A DNA stretch of 23,939 nucleotides. It comes from Rikenellaceae bacterium (GTDB lineage: Bacteria; Bacteroidota; Bacteroidia; Bacteroidales; UBA932). The notes under the pieces are model-generated. The model did not search any database. It saw nothing but the letters and a program-made list of their open reading frames with translations, and was not told the DNA's origin. A program made the translations under genes and the position numbers. Below, piece after piece: positions 1 through 6,865 of this stretch. Every line of letters starts with the position of its first letter. Position 1 is the stretch's first letter. The stretch lies in the NCBI GenBank assembly GCA_900767375.1, contig CAAFYX010000083.1, forward strand, positions 1-23,939, read 5' to 3'.

Positions 1-946
1 CCTCTGTCTTGGCTATGACATCCCTTTTTCTAATTATATAGCATTGACCACCCACTAACTCTCCGTTATATAAATAACTGAATTGTCTGCCACCTTCTGT
101 AGTCGCGGTAATAAGAATGTTATTCTCAGAATTCGGTGCTACGGCAACAAGAAGATTTTTGTCGGCAGAATGGTTGATATTGCCCTCATAATCGACTTCC
201 CAAGCATCTTTAGGAAGGTTAATGGTGTAGGAAGTCGGATCACCGGTTCCTGAATTATAGGAAAGTGCACCGCTAGCATACGAATATTCATAGGTGGGAA
301 TAAGGTTTGTAACGGTCAGGGAAGTGAGAGAAAGAGTCTGACCATCAGTCAATCCTGCGTCTTCCGCTATGCCAGTAAGGCTTTCAATCTCAAAAATGGC
401 ACAATCATTATCGAAGAGGAACCTAATTATTTGACCTTCATCATCTTCGTCAGGGACAAAAGAAGTGGCATGCATGCAGGCGGGGATATTCTCTCCAGTC
501 TGTGAAGTCATCGCTACACTGACCGCATTTTCGTTCTCAAATAAAATATCTTTATCAGTCTCCTTGGTGCCTGTATATATCAAGCCTACTTTCAAATTCT
601 CGCCTGCCGTCTTATATTCAGCCAAAAAGTCTTCCCAGTCGGGGCCAGAAGCAGCAAGCGAAGCGATGCCCGTTGTTTCATCCACACCTGTAACGGTGAA
701 TACGATTCTGCCGTCACCTGTGCCATAATATCCGAAGATAACATCACCTTCTTCCCAATCAGGAACTAGTTCATTATTATCTACAGAAAAGCTGACCCTA
801 GTCTGCTTGATGCTTGCCGCTATCTTGATGTTATCGGATATCTGCGGCTTATCAGAATTATCTGGATTATCGATTTCTTTGGTATTGCAGGCGATAGCTA
901 ATATGAGCATCAGGACTGCAGAAATGAACTTTGAAAAATATCTCAT
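1..946 (-). CDS. Surface lipoprotein, fimbrillin-like (3' end cut by window edge)
   Basis: The frame is open for 315 codons from the ATG at 946 to the window edge, so the C-terminus is missing. The N-terminus is a lipoprotein signal peptide: basic MRYFSK, a hydrophobic stretch, then lipobox LAIAC with the lipidated Cys at residue 20, followed by a polar, Asp/Asn-rich linker (to about residue 40). The mature part is rich in Thr, Ser, Gly and beta-forming residues. It contains TRVSFSVDNN followed by a Trp-Glu-x-Gly-Asp patch (DWEEGDVI, about residues 66-73), resembling the start of fimbrillin/Mfa-like proteins of Bacteroidales. An outer-membrane-anchored surface or pilus-related role is inferred from that resemblance only. 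It starts 12 nt after the stop of the small gene 959-1114, so the two are probably cotranscribed. The region is more AT-rich than the rest of the window. Certain: lipoprotein; uncertain: family. Confidence 0.8.
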   Translation of the reverse strand, partial: MRYFSKFISAVLMLILAIACNTKEIDNPDNSDKPQISDNIKIAASIKQTRVSFSVDNNELVPDWEEGDVIFGYYGTGDGRIVFTVTGVDETTGIASLAASGPDWEDFLAEYKTAGENLKVGLIYTGTKETDKDILFENENAVSVAMTSQTGENIPACMHATSFVPDEDDEGQIIRFLFDNDCAIFEIESLTGIAEDAGLTDGQTLSLTSLTVTNLIPTYEYSYASGALSYNSGTGDPTSYTINLPKDAWEVDYEGNINHSADKNLLVAVAPNSENNILITATTEGGRQFSYLYNGELVGGQCYIIRKRDVIAKTE

Positions 947-958
947 AGCAGATAGAGG

Positions 959-1114
959 CTAAAATTCTTGCATATCATAGGATTTCGTTCCATTCAGATC
1001 GTAAATTTTGGCTTCTGCCTTTGTCTCGCTCTGGCAGAGCACCCTCTGGGATGCAACGCTCACCACCTTCACTTCAGGGGCGATGAATTCCAATTTCTGT
1101 TTATTTTCTTCCAT
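959..1114 (-). CDS. Small protein of 51 aa upstream of the lipoprotein gene
   Basis: This short frame begins at the ATG at 1114 (MEENKQKLEF) and ends with TAG at 959-961. An in-frame ATG at 1123 would add three residues (MCV) and is possible; an in-frame TAA just upstream of it excludes anything longer. The product has a Pro-Glu-Val-Lys-Val-Val-Ser-Val core (residues 13-20), a VLCQS motif (25-29) and a polar, charged C-terminal half ending KSYDMQEF. It has no signal peptide and no obvious transmembrane segment. Small proteins with a 'Pro-x-(V/I)xVVxV ... (L/I)CxS' look are familiar as unnamed genes next to surface-protein genes in Bacteroidales; this is recollection, and no function is assigned. 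The stop lies 12 nt before the lipoprotein ATG, which suggests one transcript. Confidence 0.6.
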   Translation of the reverse strand: MEENKQKLEFIAPEVKVVSVASQRVLCQSETKAEAKIYDLNGTKSYDMQEF

Positions 1115-1205
1115 AACACACATACTTTATCGATTATTTTACTGATTGTGATTACTTCCAGGTACGACGAAGCATCCGAAGCGGGAGAGCTCCGGACACG
1201 ACAAA

Positions 1206-1231
1206 GCGGCAGTTCCGAAAAAGGAACCGCC
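1206..1231 (-). other. Leader hairpin before the small gene
   Basis: On the minus strand GGCGGTTCC and GGAACTGCC form a 9-bp stem with one G-U pair and a U-rich 6-nt loop. The pairing is better in minus-strand RNA (G-U) than in plus-strand RNA (A-C), so the transcript is likely the minus one. No U-tract follows, so a simple intrinsic terminator is not clear; it could terminate the upstream beta-barrel transcript or act as a leader element. Confidence 0.45.
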
Positions 1232-1297
1232 ACGGAAATTATTTAATTGATTGATTAGTAAGAGATTACCCCCCCCGCGCTACAATATGGAGAGGGA

Positions 1298-1316
1298 GAC
1301 AAATATGATATTTGTC
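1298..1316. repeat. Perfect 9-bp-arm palindrome downstream of promoter
   Basis: GACAAATAT and ATATTTGTC flank a single central base. It lies about 20 bp downstream of the candidate -7 box, so it could be an operator or a leader hairpin in the lipoprotein transcript. A run of eight C (1269-1276, G8 in the transcript) follows it. Confidence 0.6.
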
Positions 1317-1335
1317 ATTGCAAAGCATTTCGAAG

Positions 1336-1366
1336 CAAATGTATTCATTTATAATGAAATAAGCAA
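1336..1366 (-). promoter_or_regulatory. Candidate promoter for the small gene/lipoprotein operon
   Basis: On the minus strand there is a perfect -7 box TACATTTG (1336-1343) and a TTG -33 element (1364-1366) separated by 20 bp, matching the Bacteroidota consensus. The spacer contains a small palindrome TTCATT-TAT-AATGAA (1344-1358). The promoter sits immediately after the stop of the beta-barrel gene and predicts a leader of roughly 215 nt before the small gene. Confidence 0.5.
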
Positions 1367-1371
1367 GAGCC

Positions 1372-3750
1372 CTACAGTCTGCTCCTGGCGGATTCGCCGG
1401 CGCCGGTGCCCTTGTACTTGCTGGAGGCGCTGTTGAAGCGGTAGGAGACGCGCAGGGTCAGGCAGGAGTTGAAATTGTCATTCGACTGGTCGATGATGTA
1501 GCGGCCGAAGTTCACGTGGGCATACTCGACTGTGGAGTTGAAGATGTCGGACCAGCTGAGCCGGAAGGTCAGGGCTTCATCCTTCAGGAATGATTTCTGA
1601 AGGCTCAGCGATGCGTTATGCAGAGGCTTGCAGGTCTCCACGTTCGCCTGGTTCAGCTTGCTGATGTACATATATCCAGCCTCAAGCAGCCAGCTGTGCT
1701 TGAATCGGAAGGCATTGTCGAGCTGGGCCACGAACATCGGCTTGTTGAAGCTCATCGTGGTTTTCCCGCCTTCCGCCATCGGGTCGTCCAGGGTCAGCGT
1801 CAGGAACTGCTTGTCCATTCCCACGGTATAGTGCGGGCTCCACACTCCCACTGTCGGCGCTGCATTGAGGTAGAAGCTGAGCTTGCGCAGCGGCACATCC
1901 AGATTGTCGCTCTTGATCAGGATTACTCCTTCGTCATTGAAAGGAATGCCCCACTGCACGAAGGAATTGTCCACGCGCTCGTAGTTGCCGCTGAAGGTGA
2001 GCCATTTCCAATTGGCATTCAGGGAGCCGGTGCGGTGACGCTCGCTCAGAAGCTTGGGGTTGCCGCTCTGGTAGCAGAAGCGGTTGTTGTAGGACATCTC
2101 GGTGGAAAGCCTGTTGAAGTCCGGACGCCTCGTCTTGCCGGTGAAGGACAGGGAAAGCCCTACCGGGCCCGCCTTCGTGGCGAAGCTGAACGACGGGAAC
2201 CAGTTGTTGTAGTCCTTGTCAAGGGAGTTAGCGCTGTCGAGGTGGTCACTGAAGGAGAAATCGGCGTGCTCGAAGCGCAGGCCGGCGCTGAGCTGGCCGA
2301 AAGGCAGCGCGGCGGCGTACTCGGCGAAGCCGGCGATATTGTTCTCAGTCAATGATCCGTCGGTGGCGGGTATGCCGGAGAAAGTAATGGAATAGGTCTG
2401 GGCTGCATAGACATAGGTCTCCTCCACTCCGAACTGAAGCTGTCCCTTCCAGACAGGGTGGGAAAGCACAAGCTTTCCGGCACCCAGCCAGGTAGTGGCC
2501 TGCTGCTCCGAGGAGAGCTCTGCTGGAGAAATCCAGCTGGACTCGCTCATCTCGGTTTCGGTGGAGTTGACGCCGTTAAGGAAGTCGGCGTTGAAATTGA
2601 TATTGAGCTTGCCGACGTTTCCGTCATAGTAGAAGTTGCCGTTCCACTGGTTGTTAGTCGGCAGATGAGCGTCGTTGATGGTGTGGAGCCTGTCCTCCTG
2701 CTCGCCGTCAAGGAAGACATCAGCGTCCACCAGAAGTTTGGTGAAGCCGAACAGACCCTGGTCACGGTCGATCTTGAAACCGAGGGAATGGTTGTCGTTT
2801 ATCTGCCAGTTGGCGCCGCCGAGGAACTGCAGGCCGCTGAAATGGCTGCGGTAGTCGAGCGTGCCGGCCTCATGGAACAGATGGTATCCGTCCGGCTTGT
2901 CAAGGTAGGTCAGTCCTTCCAGACCGCTGATCTGGTAGTTGCGGTTGTTCCAGTAGACGAGCTTGCCGAAGAAGTCCCATCCTTTCACACGGTAGTTCAG
3001 GTCGAGCACCGACCAGGACGGCTCGAAGTCACTGCAGGTGTAGATGTGCTGCTTGGCCTGGCTGGTCAGGGCGAAGCTGAAGCCGTCGCCCTGACGCTTG
3101 ACGGTGCGGATGCGCACCACGCTGCTGACGTCGCCCCCGTAGAGCGCTCCCGGATTGCTCACGACCTCGACCGACCTTATGTCCTCGGACATCAGGTCGC
3201 GCAGCTCGGAGTTGTCGGTGACCCGGCGGCCATTGATATAATAAAGAGGGGCGCCGCGGCCGATGACTTCGAGCTCGCCGCCGCGGCTGATCATTCCCGG
3301 CACCTTGCCGAGCACGTCGAGGGCGTTGCCGGTGTGCTCGAGGACGGAGCCGGTGATGTTCGTCACCACTGCATCGCCCTTGATCTCAGTTTTAGGCAGG
3401 GCGGCGCTGACCACGGCCCCTTCTAGCATTTTAGCATCGGGGCTGAGCCTTACGGTCTGGATGGCAGAGAATGCCGAAGCCGGCAGCTCCGCGGTGCGGT
3501 AGCCTATCATTGACACCTGCACGAGCGATGCGCCTGCAGGAAGGGCGGTTTCGTAAAGGCCGCTTTCGTCCGTCATTCCTCCGCAGAGGATGGTGGAGTC
3601 GGGAAGTGAAAGCACCGCGATGGTCGCAAACTCCATAGGGGTTTCATTTTCATCAAGAACGAGGAGACGGGCGGAATGCCCGGAATTCTGGGCGCAGAGT
3701 GCGATGCAGAAGAGCACCGTTGCGATAATGGGAAAAATCTTTCTTTTCAT
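1372..3750 (-). CDS. Outer-membrane beta-barrel protein with carboxypeptidase-regulatory-like N-terminus (TonB-receptor-like)
   Basis: The product has 792 residues. A signal peptide is seen at 1-20 (basic MKRK, hydrophobic core, cleavage around ALCA/QN). Residues ~27-103 look like a carboxypeptidase-D regulatory-like beta-sandwich (ARLLVLDENETPMEFATI, GLYETALPAG, VSMIGYRT). Residues ~115-220 resemble the plug of TonB-dependent receptors, with LYYINGRRV (169-177) and VEVVSNPGALYGG (194-206). The remainder is aromatic-rich amphipathic strands of a barrel, ending LRVSYRF plus a 19-residue tail. This layout fits the Bacteroidota outer-membrane beta-barrel family (OMP_b-brl_3 type) rather than SusC, because it is shorter and has no SusD-type partner next to it. 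The substrate is unknown. It is divergently transcribed from a LytTR regulator, which may control it. Confidence 0.88.
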   Translation of the reverse strand: MKRKIFPIIATVLFCIALCAQNSGHSARLLVLDENETPMEFATIAVLSLPDSTILCGGMTDESGLYETALPAGASLVQVSMIGYRTAELPASAFSAIQTVRLSPDAKMLEGAVVSAALPKTEIKGDAVVTNITGSVLEHTGNALDVLGKVPGMISRGGELEVIGRGAPLYYINGRRVTDNSELRDLMSEDIRSVEVVSNPGALYGGDVSSVVRIRTVKRQGDGFSFALTSQAKQHIYTCSDFEPSWSVLDLNYRVKGWDFFGKLVYWNNRNYQISGLEGLTYLDKPDGYHLFHEAGTLDYRSHFSGLQFLGGANWQINDNHSLGFKIDRDQGLFGFTKLLVDADVFLDGEQEDRLHTINDAHLPTNNQWNGNFYYDGNVGKLNINFNADFLNGVNSTETEMSESSWISPAELSSEQQATTWLGAGKLVLSHPVWKGQLQFGVEETYVYAAQTYSITFSGIPATDGSLTENNIAGFAEYAAALPFGQLSAGLRFEHADFSFSDHLDSANSLDKDYNNWFPSFSFATKAGPVGLSLSFTGKTRRPDFNRLSTEMSYNNRFCYQSGNPKLLSERHRTGSLNANWKWLTFSGNYERVDNSFVQWGIPFNDEGVILIKSDNLDVPLRKLSFYLNAAPTVGVWSPHYTVGMDKQFLTLTLDDPMAEGGKTTMSFNKPMFVAQLDNAFRFKHSWLLEAGYMYISKLNQANVETCKPLHNASLSLQKSFLKDEALTFRLSWSDIFNSTVEYAHVNFGRYIIDQSNDNFNSCLTLRVSYRFNSASSKYKGTGAGESARSRL

Positions 3751-3769
3751 AGCACATTATTGACGGCGG

Positions 3770-3800
3770 CAAAGGTATTCTGTTAAAATACACGGTGCAA
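3770..3800 (-). promoter_or_regulatory. Promoter of the beta-barrel gene
   Basis: The -7 box TACCTTTG (3770-3777) and -33 TTG (3798-3800) are separated by 20 bp on the minus strand, matching the Bacteroidota consensus. The predicted leader is about 16 nt. Confidence 0.72.
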
Positions 3801-3821
3801 TATGAGGGGATATTCGGCGGC

Positions 3822-3862
3822 CGCGCAGGGACAGACGGAAAGTTTCCAACTGTCCCCGCGCG
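3822..3862. repeat. 41-bp near-palindrome midway between divergent promoters
   Basis: The arms are symmetric about base 3842: CGCGC (3822-3826) with GCGCG (3858-3862), GGGACAG (3828-3834) with CTGTCCC (3850-3856), and GGAAA (3837-3841) with TTTCC (3843-3847). Of 20 opposed positions, 17 pair. The centre is 43 bp from the -33 of the beta-barrel promoter and 44 bp from the -33 of the LytTR-gene promoter, which suits a shared regulatory site, although a dispersed palindromic unit is also possible. Confidence 0.7.
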
Positions 3863-3884
3863 CTTTCCAATCATCCCTGACCCC

Positions 3885-3914
3885 TTGCAGAAACGCGCGG
3901 AATGCGTATTTTTG
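3885..3914 (+). promoter_or_regulatory. Promoter of the LytTR regulator gene
   Basis: TTG (3885-3887), 19 bp, then TATTTTTG (3907-3914). Only 7 nt separate the -7 box from the ATG at 3922, so the transcript should start almost at the start codon. The promoter lies inside the longest open frame, so the upstream N-terminal extension is not translated. Confidence 0.75.
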
Positions 3915-3921
3915 TGTCACT

Positions 3922-4812
3922 ATGATGAAAAAAATCCAGAAGATCAGCATTTGGGACTACATCCTGCTCAGCGGCGGATTCTTCCTTTTCTTCACTCTGA
4001 TGAGGCCATACGGAATCGAGAATTCCGTCAGTGACAACCTCTGGGCGCTCCAGAGTTTAGGAAGCTGTGTCCTTATCTTCGTAGGAGCGATGATAGCTGA
4101 AATCATCGTCACCTATCTCCTCAGGCTCCCCTGCGACTACTCCAAGGAATGGCCGTACCAGATCAGAAGGAAAGTCAGCTTCTACCTGATCATGATCACC
4201 CTGATCTCCGCCCTCATCGGCACTTACTTCACCATCATCGAATGGGGCTGGGAGCACTGGTACTACTACTGGGTAGACTATGACGGGAATTTCTACCTCA
4301 AATGGTACTTCAACAGCTTCGTCCAGAACCTTGTCTATGCGCTTTTCGTGTCGATTTACTGGATATTCATGACGAAGAGCCGTATGAAGGAGTACAAGAT
4401 ACAGGAACTTCTCTCCATGAATGATGCCATCGAGCAGGTGAACACGGTCAAGGACGAGCAGTCCGGCACCGTGGACATCACCGGAGAGTACAAGGAGTCA
4501 CTCACGGTCTCCCCTTCGGACATCCTCTACATAGAATCCGTCGCCAACTACCTGAGCATCTGGTACTTCGAAGAAAGCGAGCTGAAGCAGAAGAGAATCA
4601 GGAGCACCCTGAAAAACGTCGAGGAGACCCTGGCGGACTACCCTTTCATCCTCCACTGCCACCGCGCCTTCATGGTGAACACCCGCTTCATCACCCACGT
4701 GGACGGCAACTCAGCCGGCTGCCAGCTCCACCTGTTCAGCATCGACAGGACCGTCCCTGTGTCCAAGGCCAATATCGACGCCCTGCGCCAGGCGCTCAAT
4801 ATCAATAAATAA
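3922..4812 (+). CDS. Membrane-bound LytTR-family transcriptional regulator
   Basis: The product has 296 residues from the ATG at 3922 (the next codon, 3925, is also ATG); an in-frame start at 3802 is rejected because the promoter lies downstream of it. There are four hydrophobic segments at about 11-30, 43-68, 85-107 and 130-150, a short polar helix (about 155-180), and a C-terminal LytTR DNA-binding domain (about 185-290) with SDILYIESVANYLSIW, RSTLKNVEETL and the typical HCHRAFMVNTRFI block. There is no receiver domain, so this is not a classical response regulator: a signal is probably sensed at the membrane and passed directly to the DNA-binding part. Such one-component LytTR proteins are common in Bacteroidota. 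Its 3' end overlaps the convergent transporter gene by 11 bp. The divergent beta-barrel gene is the obvious candidate target. Confidence 0.85.
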   Translation: MMKKIQKISIWDYILLSGGFFLFFTLMRPYGIENSVSDNLWALQSLGSCVLIFVGAMIAEIIVTYLLRLPCDYSKEWPYQIRRKVSFYLIMITLISALIGTYFTIIEWGWEHWYYYWVDYDGNFYLKWYFNSFVQNLVYALFVSIYWIFMTKSRMKEYKIQELLSMNDAIEQVNTVKDEQSGTVDITGEYKESLTVSPSDILYIESVANYLSIWYFEESELKQKRIRSTLKNVEETLADYPFILHCHRAFMVNTRFITHVDGNSAGCQLHLFSIDRTVPVSKANIDALRQALNINK

Positions 4813-5359
4813 GGAATCCCGCCAGTCCGGCGAGGCACAGCGTCAGGATAGGGCTCAGCTTCGTCCACATCGAAACGGCGAGCGCTGCAAAGAAAATAAC
4901 GAAACTCTTCCAGTCGATGAAGTTCGCCGGAGTGGCGAGGAGAAGGGCCGCGGAGCCGAGAAGTCCCACGGAAACGGGACGTATGCCGCTCATAGTGTCC
5001 GCGAAGATACTGCTCTTCTTCAGCTTCTCGTACAGCTTCACCAGGATGACCATTATCACAAAAGAAGGCACCATGATGGCTGTTGTCGACACAAAGGACC
5101 CCAGCACGCTGACGAAATCCGATGCGCCTGCAGCATGCAGGACGCTGTAGCCCACATAGGTGGCGGTATTGATACCGATAGGGCCCGGAGTCATCTGCGA
5201 GATGGCCACGATGTCGGTGAAAGCGGTCTCCGTAAGCCAGGAATGGACGAACACCACCTGGTGCTCGATGAGCGAGATCATTGCGAAGCCTCCTCCGAAA
5301 GTCAGGAATCCTATGACGAAGAAGGTGTAGAACAGCTGTAAGAAGATACCCGCTATCAT
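4802..5359 (-). CDS. Chromate transporter family protein, second half-size subunit
   Basis: The 185-residue hydrophobic protein contains GGGFAMISLIEHQVV, WLTETAFTDIVAISQMTPGPIGINTATYVGY and several transmembrane stretches, the pattern of one ChrA domain. Full-length ChrA has two such domains; this genome region encodes them as two genes, a known arrangement (short-chain ChrA pairs) whose products are thought to form a heterodimer in the inner membrane. The family exports chromate in some bacteria, but in gut Bacteroidota the true substrate is unknown. It begins within the stop of its partner (ATGA overlap, 5356-5359), implying translational coupling. Its stop overlaps the end of the LytTR gene on the other strand by 11 bp. 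Confidence 0.88.
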   Translation of the reverse strand: MIAGIFLQLFYTFFVIGFLTFGGGFAMISLIEHQVVFVHSWLTETAFTDIVAISQMTPGPIGINTATYVGYSVLHAAGASDFVSVLGSFVSTTAIMVPSFVIMVILVKLYEKLKKSSIFADTMSGIRPVSVGLLGSAALLLATPANFIDWKSFVIFFAALAVSMWTKLSPILTLCLAGLAGFLIY

Positions 5360-5910
5360 TTCACCCTCCTTTTTTTCTCAAGCCACCAGCTCACCGAGAT
5401 GCTCACCACTATGGTCACCAGCATGATGTACAGCGGCGAGAAGTTCAGAAAAGCTATCAGACAGGCCACGACCGCCGAGATCACCCACGCCCACCAGCGC
5501 TTGTTCGAGGCGCGCGCCAGCTTGATGGTCGGAGCCACGATCAGGCCCACGACCGCCGGACGCATACCCTTGAAAATCTGCTGCACCACCGGAAGATCCT
5601 TGAACTGCGCGAAAAATATCGCTATCGCCAGAATGAAAACGAAAGGAGCCAGACAGCTGCCCAGCACGGCCAATATGGAACCCTTCCTGCCGGCCACCTT
5701 GTGCCCGGCGAACACCGAAAAGTTCACGGCGAGAACGCCAGGAGCGGACTGTGCCAATGCCAGTATGTCGGGGAATTCCTCCTCGGAGATCCACCCGCGC
5801 CCGCACAGCTCGTCCTTCAGGAACATCACCATCACGTAGCCTCCACCCACGGTGAACGCCCCGATCTTGGTAAACACCAGAAACAGCTCCAGTTCCTTGC
5901 TCATTTTCAT
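5356..5910 (-). CDS. Chromate transporter family protein, first half-size subunit
   Basis: The 184-residue protein begins MKMSKELELFLVFTKIGAF, followed by the ChrA signature VGGGYVMVMFLKDE, then WISEEEFPDILALAQSAPGVLAVNFSVFAGHKVAG and further hydrophobic segments to about 175, ending in a basic tail (EKKRRVK). The SAPG motif corresponds to TPGP in its partner. It is the promoter-proximal gene of the pair. An internal ATG at 5904 (MSKELE) is an equally plausible start two codons later. The split pair probably forms one transporter; the substrate is not shown by the sequence. Confidence 0.88.
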   Translation of the reverse strand: MKMSKELELFLVFTKIGAFTVGGGYVMVMFLKDELCGRGWISEEEFPDILALAQSAPGVLAVNFSVFAGHKVAGRKGSILAVLGSCLAPFVFILAIAIFFAQFKDLPVVQQIFKGMRPAVVGLIVAPTIKLARASNKRWWAWVISAVVACLIAFLNFSPLYIMLVTIVVSISVSWWLEKKRRVK

Positions 5911-5936
5911 AGCGGACCCATTCTCTTAAACGCGCG

Positions 5937-5967
5937 CAAAGATACACAAACTTGTCCAAACCGTCAA
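5937..5967 (-). promoter_or_regulatory. Promoter of the chromate-transporter pair
   Basis: TATCTTTG (5937-5944) and TTG (5965-5967) spaced by 20 bp on the minus strand; the ATG is 26 nt beyond the -7 box. It is back to back with the SDR promoter, the two -33 elements being 22 bp apart. Confidence 0.8.
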
Positions 5968-5989
5968 CCAAAGGCAAGCAATCAAGCAC

Positions 5990-6020
5990 TTTGCTTAATA
6001 GATGAATAATCGTATATTTG
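5990..6020 (+). promoter_or_regulatory. Promoter of the SDR gene
   Basis: TTTG (5990-5993), 19 bp, TATATTTG (6013-6020): a full match to the Bacteroidota vegetative consensus, 20 nt ahead of the ATG. Confidence 0.82.
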
Positions 6021-6040
6021 TCCAATAACACTGGACTGAT

Positions 6041-6802
6041 ATGAAAACGATATTCATCACCGGAGGCTCCACCGGCATAGGAGCGGCAAGCGTTGCAAAA
6101 TTCGCCAGCGAAGGCTGGAACGTAGGGTTCATGGACATTAACGTCCAGGCGGCGGAAGCTCTTCTGGAGAAGCTGGGCCACCCTGGCAACGTCCTCTTCA
6201 CCGAGGGCAACACCAGAGTGCGCGCCGACATCCATAGCGCAGTCGAAGCCACCGTCGCGCGCTTCGGCAAGCTGGACAGCGTCTTCGCGAACGCCGGAAT
6301 CCACAGATGCAACACACTGCTCGACATAGCGGACGAGCAGCTCGACCTGATGATCCAGACCAATATCTACGGCACAGTGAACACCCTGCGCGAGGCTGTC
6401 CCGCACATCGTGGAAGCCGGAGGCGGCAGCGTCGTGATCAACTGCTCCGACCAGTGGTTCGTCGGCAAAGCCAACAGCTTCGCATACGGCCTCACCAAGG
6501 GCGCCCTCGGCCAGATAACCCGCAGCCTTTCCATTGACCTCGGGCCAAAGAATATCCGTGTCAACGCCATCTGCGCCGGCACAATCAGAACCCCGCTTGT
6601 CGACAACCTGTTCCAGGATTTCGCAAAAGTGAACAACTGCAGCGTCGAGGACTACTGGGATGCCGAGAACCAGCTCTACGCACGCGGAAAAGTCGGAAAA
6701 CCCGAGGAAGTGGCCGAGCTGGTGTACTTCCTCGCTTCAGATGCCTCCAGCTTCTGCACCGGCGGCCACTACCTTGTGGACGGCGGACTCGTTGCCAGAT
6801 AA
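6041..6802 (+). CDS. Short-chain dehydrogenase/reductase (SDR), probably NAD-dependent
   Basis: The 253-residue protein is a classical SDR. It has the cofactor-binding TGGSTGIG at residues 7-14, an acidic residue at the end of strand beta-2 (FMDIN, Asp32) that favours NAD over NADP, NAG at 84-86, the catalytic Ser136, Tyr149 and Lys153 (YGLTK), and the late-domain pattern NIRVNAICAGTIRTP (171-185). It ends with the usual HYLVDGGL motif. It is a soluble cytoplasmic oxidoreductase of the FabG-like subgroup; the substrate (sugar alcohol, keto acid, steroid or other) cannot be told from the sequence. It is monocistronic, with its own promoter, and ends in a bidirectional hairpin that also terminates the tRNA gene on the other strand. 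Confidence 0.9.
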   Translation: MKTIFITGGSTGIGAASVAKFASEGWNVGFMDINVQAAEALLEKLGHPGNVLFTEGNTRVRADIHSAVEATVARFGKLDSVFANAGIHRCNTLLDIADEQLDLMIQTNIYGTVNTLREAVPHIVEAGGGSVVINCSDQWFVGKANSFAYGLTKGALGQITRSLSIDLGPKNIRVNAICAGTIRTPLVDNLFQDFAKVNNCSVEDYWDAENQLYARGKVGKPEEVAELVYFLASDASSFCTGGHYLVDGGLVAR

Positions 6803-6828
6803 ATCAGGCTATTACGGGGTAAACGAAA

Positions 6829-6856
6829 AATCAACCACTCGGAAAAGTGGTTGATT
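6829..6856 (-). terminator. Intrinsic terminator of tRNA-Val, probably bidirectional
   Basis: A perfect 11-bp stem (AATCAACCACT with AGTGGTTGATT) with a 6-nt loop. In minus-strand RNA it is followed by a U-run (the complement of 6826-6830), about 10 nt after the tRNA 3' end. On the plus strand it lies 27 nt after the SDR stop and may also end that transcript. Confidence 0.8.
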
Positions 6857-6865
6857 CTCAAGAAG

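Noticed and set aside
1269..1276. Poly-C/G tract as a proven phase-variation switch
   Set aside because: Eight bases alone in a leader do not show switching; kept only as a part of the leader observation.
2458..3426. Plus-strand frame of 322 codons inside the beta-barrel gene
   Set aside because: It is a mirror of the GC-rich coding strand; its composition (Val, Glu, Ala, His rich) is that of an antisense shadow and it has no start context or domain.
1372..3750. SusC-type receptor of a polysaccharide-utilisation locus
   Set aside because: The protein is shorter (792 residues), has no SusD gene beside it, and the sequence fits the outer-membrane beta-barrel family 3 layout better.
3802..3921. 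N-terminal extension of 40 codons for the LytTR protein
   Set aside because: It contains the 41-bp palindrome and the promoter itself; transcription should begin just before 3922, so it is not translated.
5378..6406. Long minus-strand frame of 342 codons across the SDR start and chromate gene
   Set aside because: It is antisense to a strong SDR gene, spans two divergent consensus promoters, and overlaps the well-supported chromate-transporter frame.
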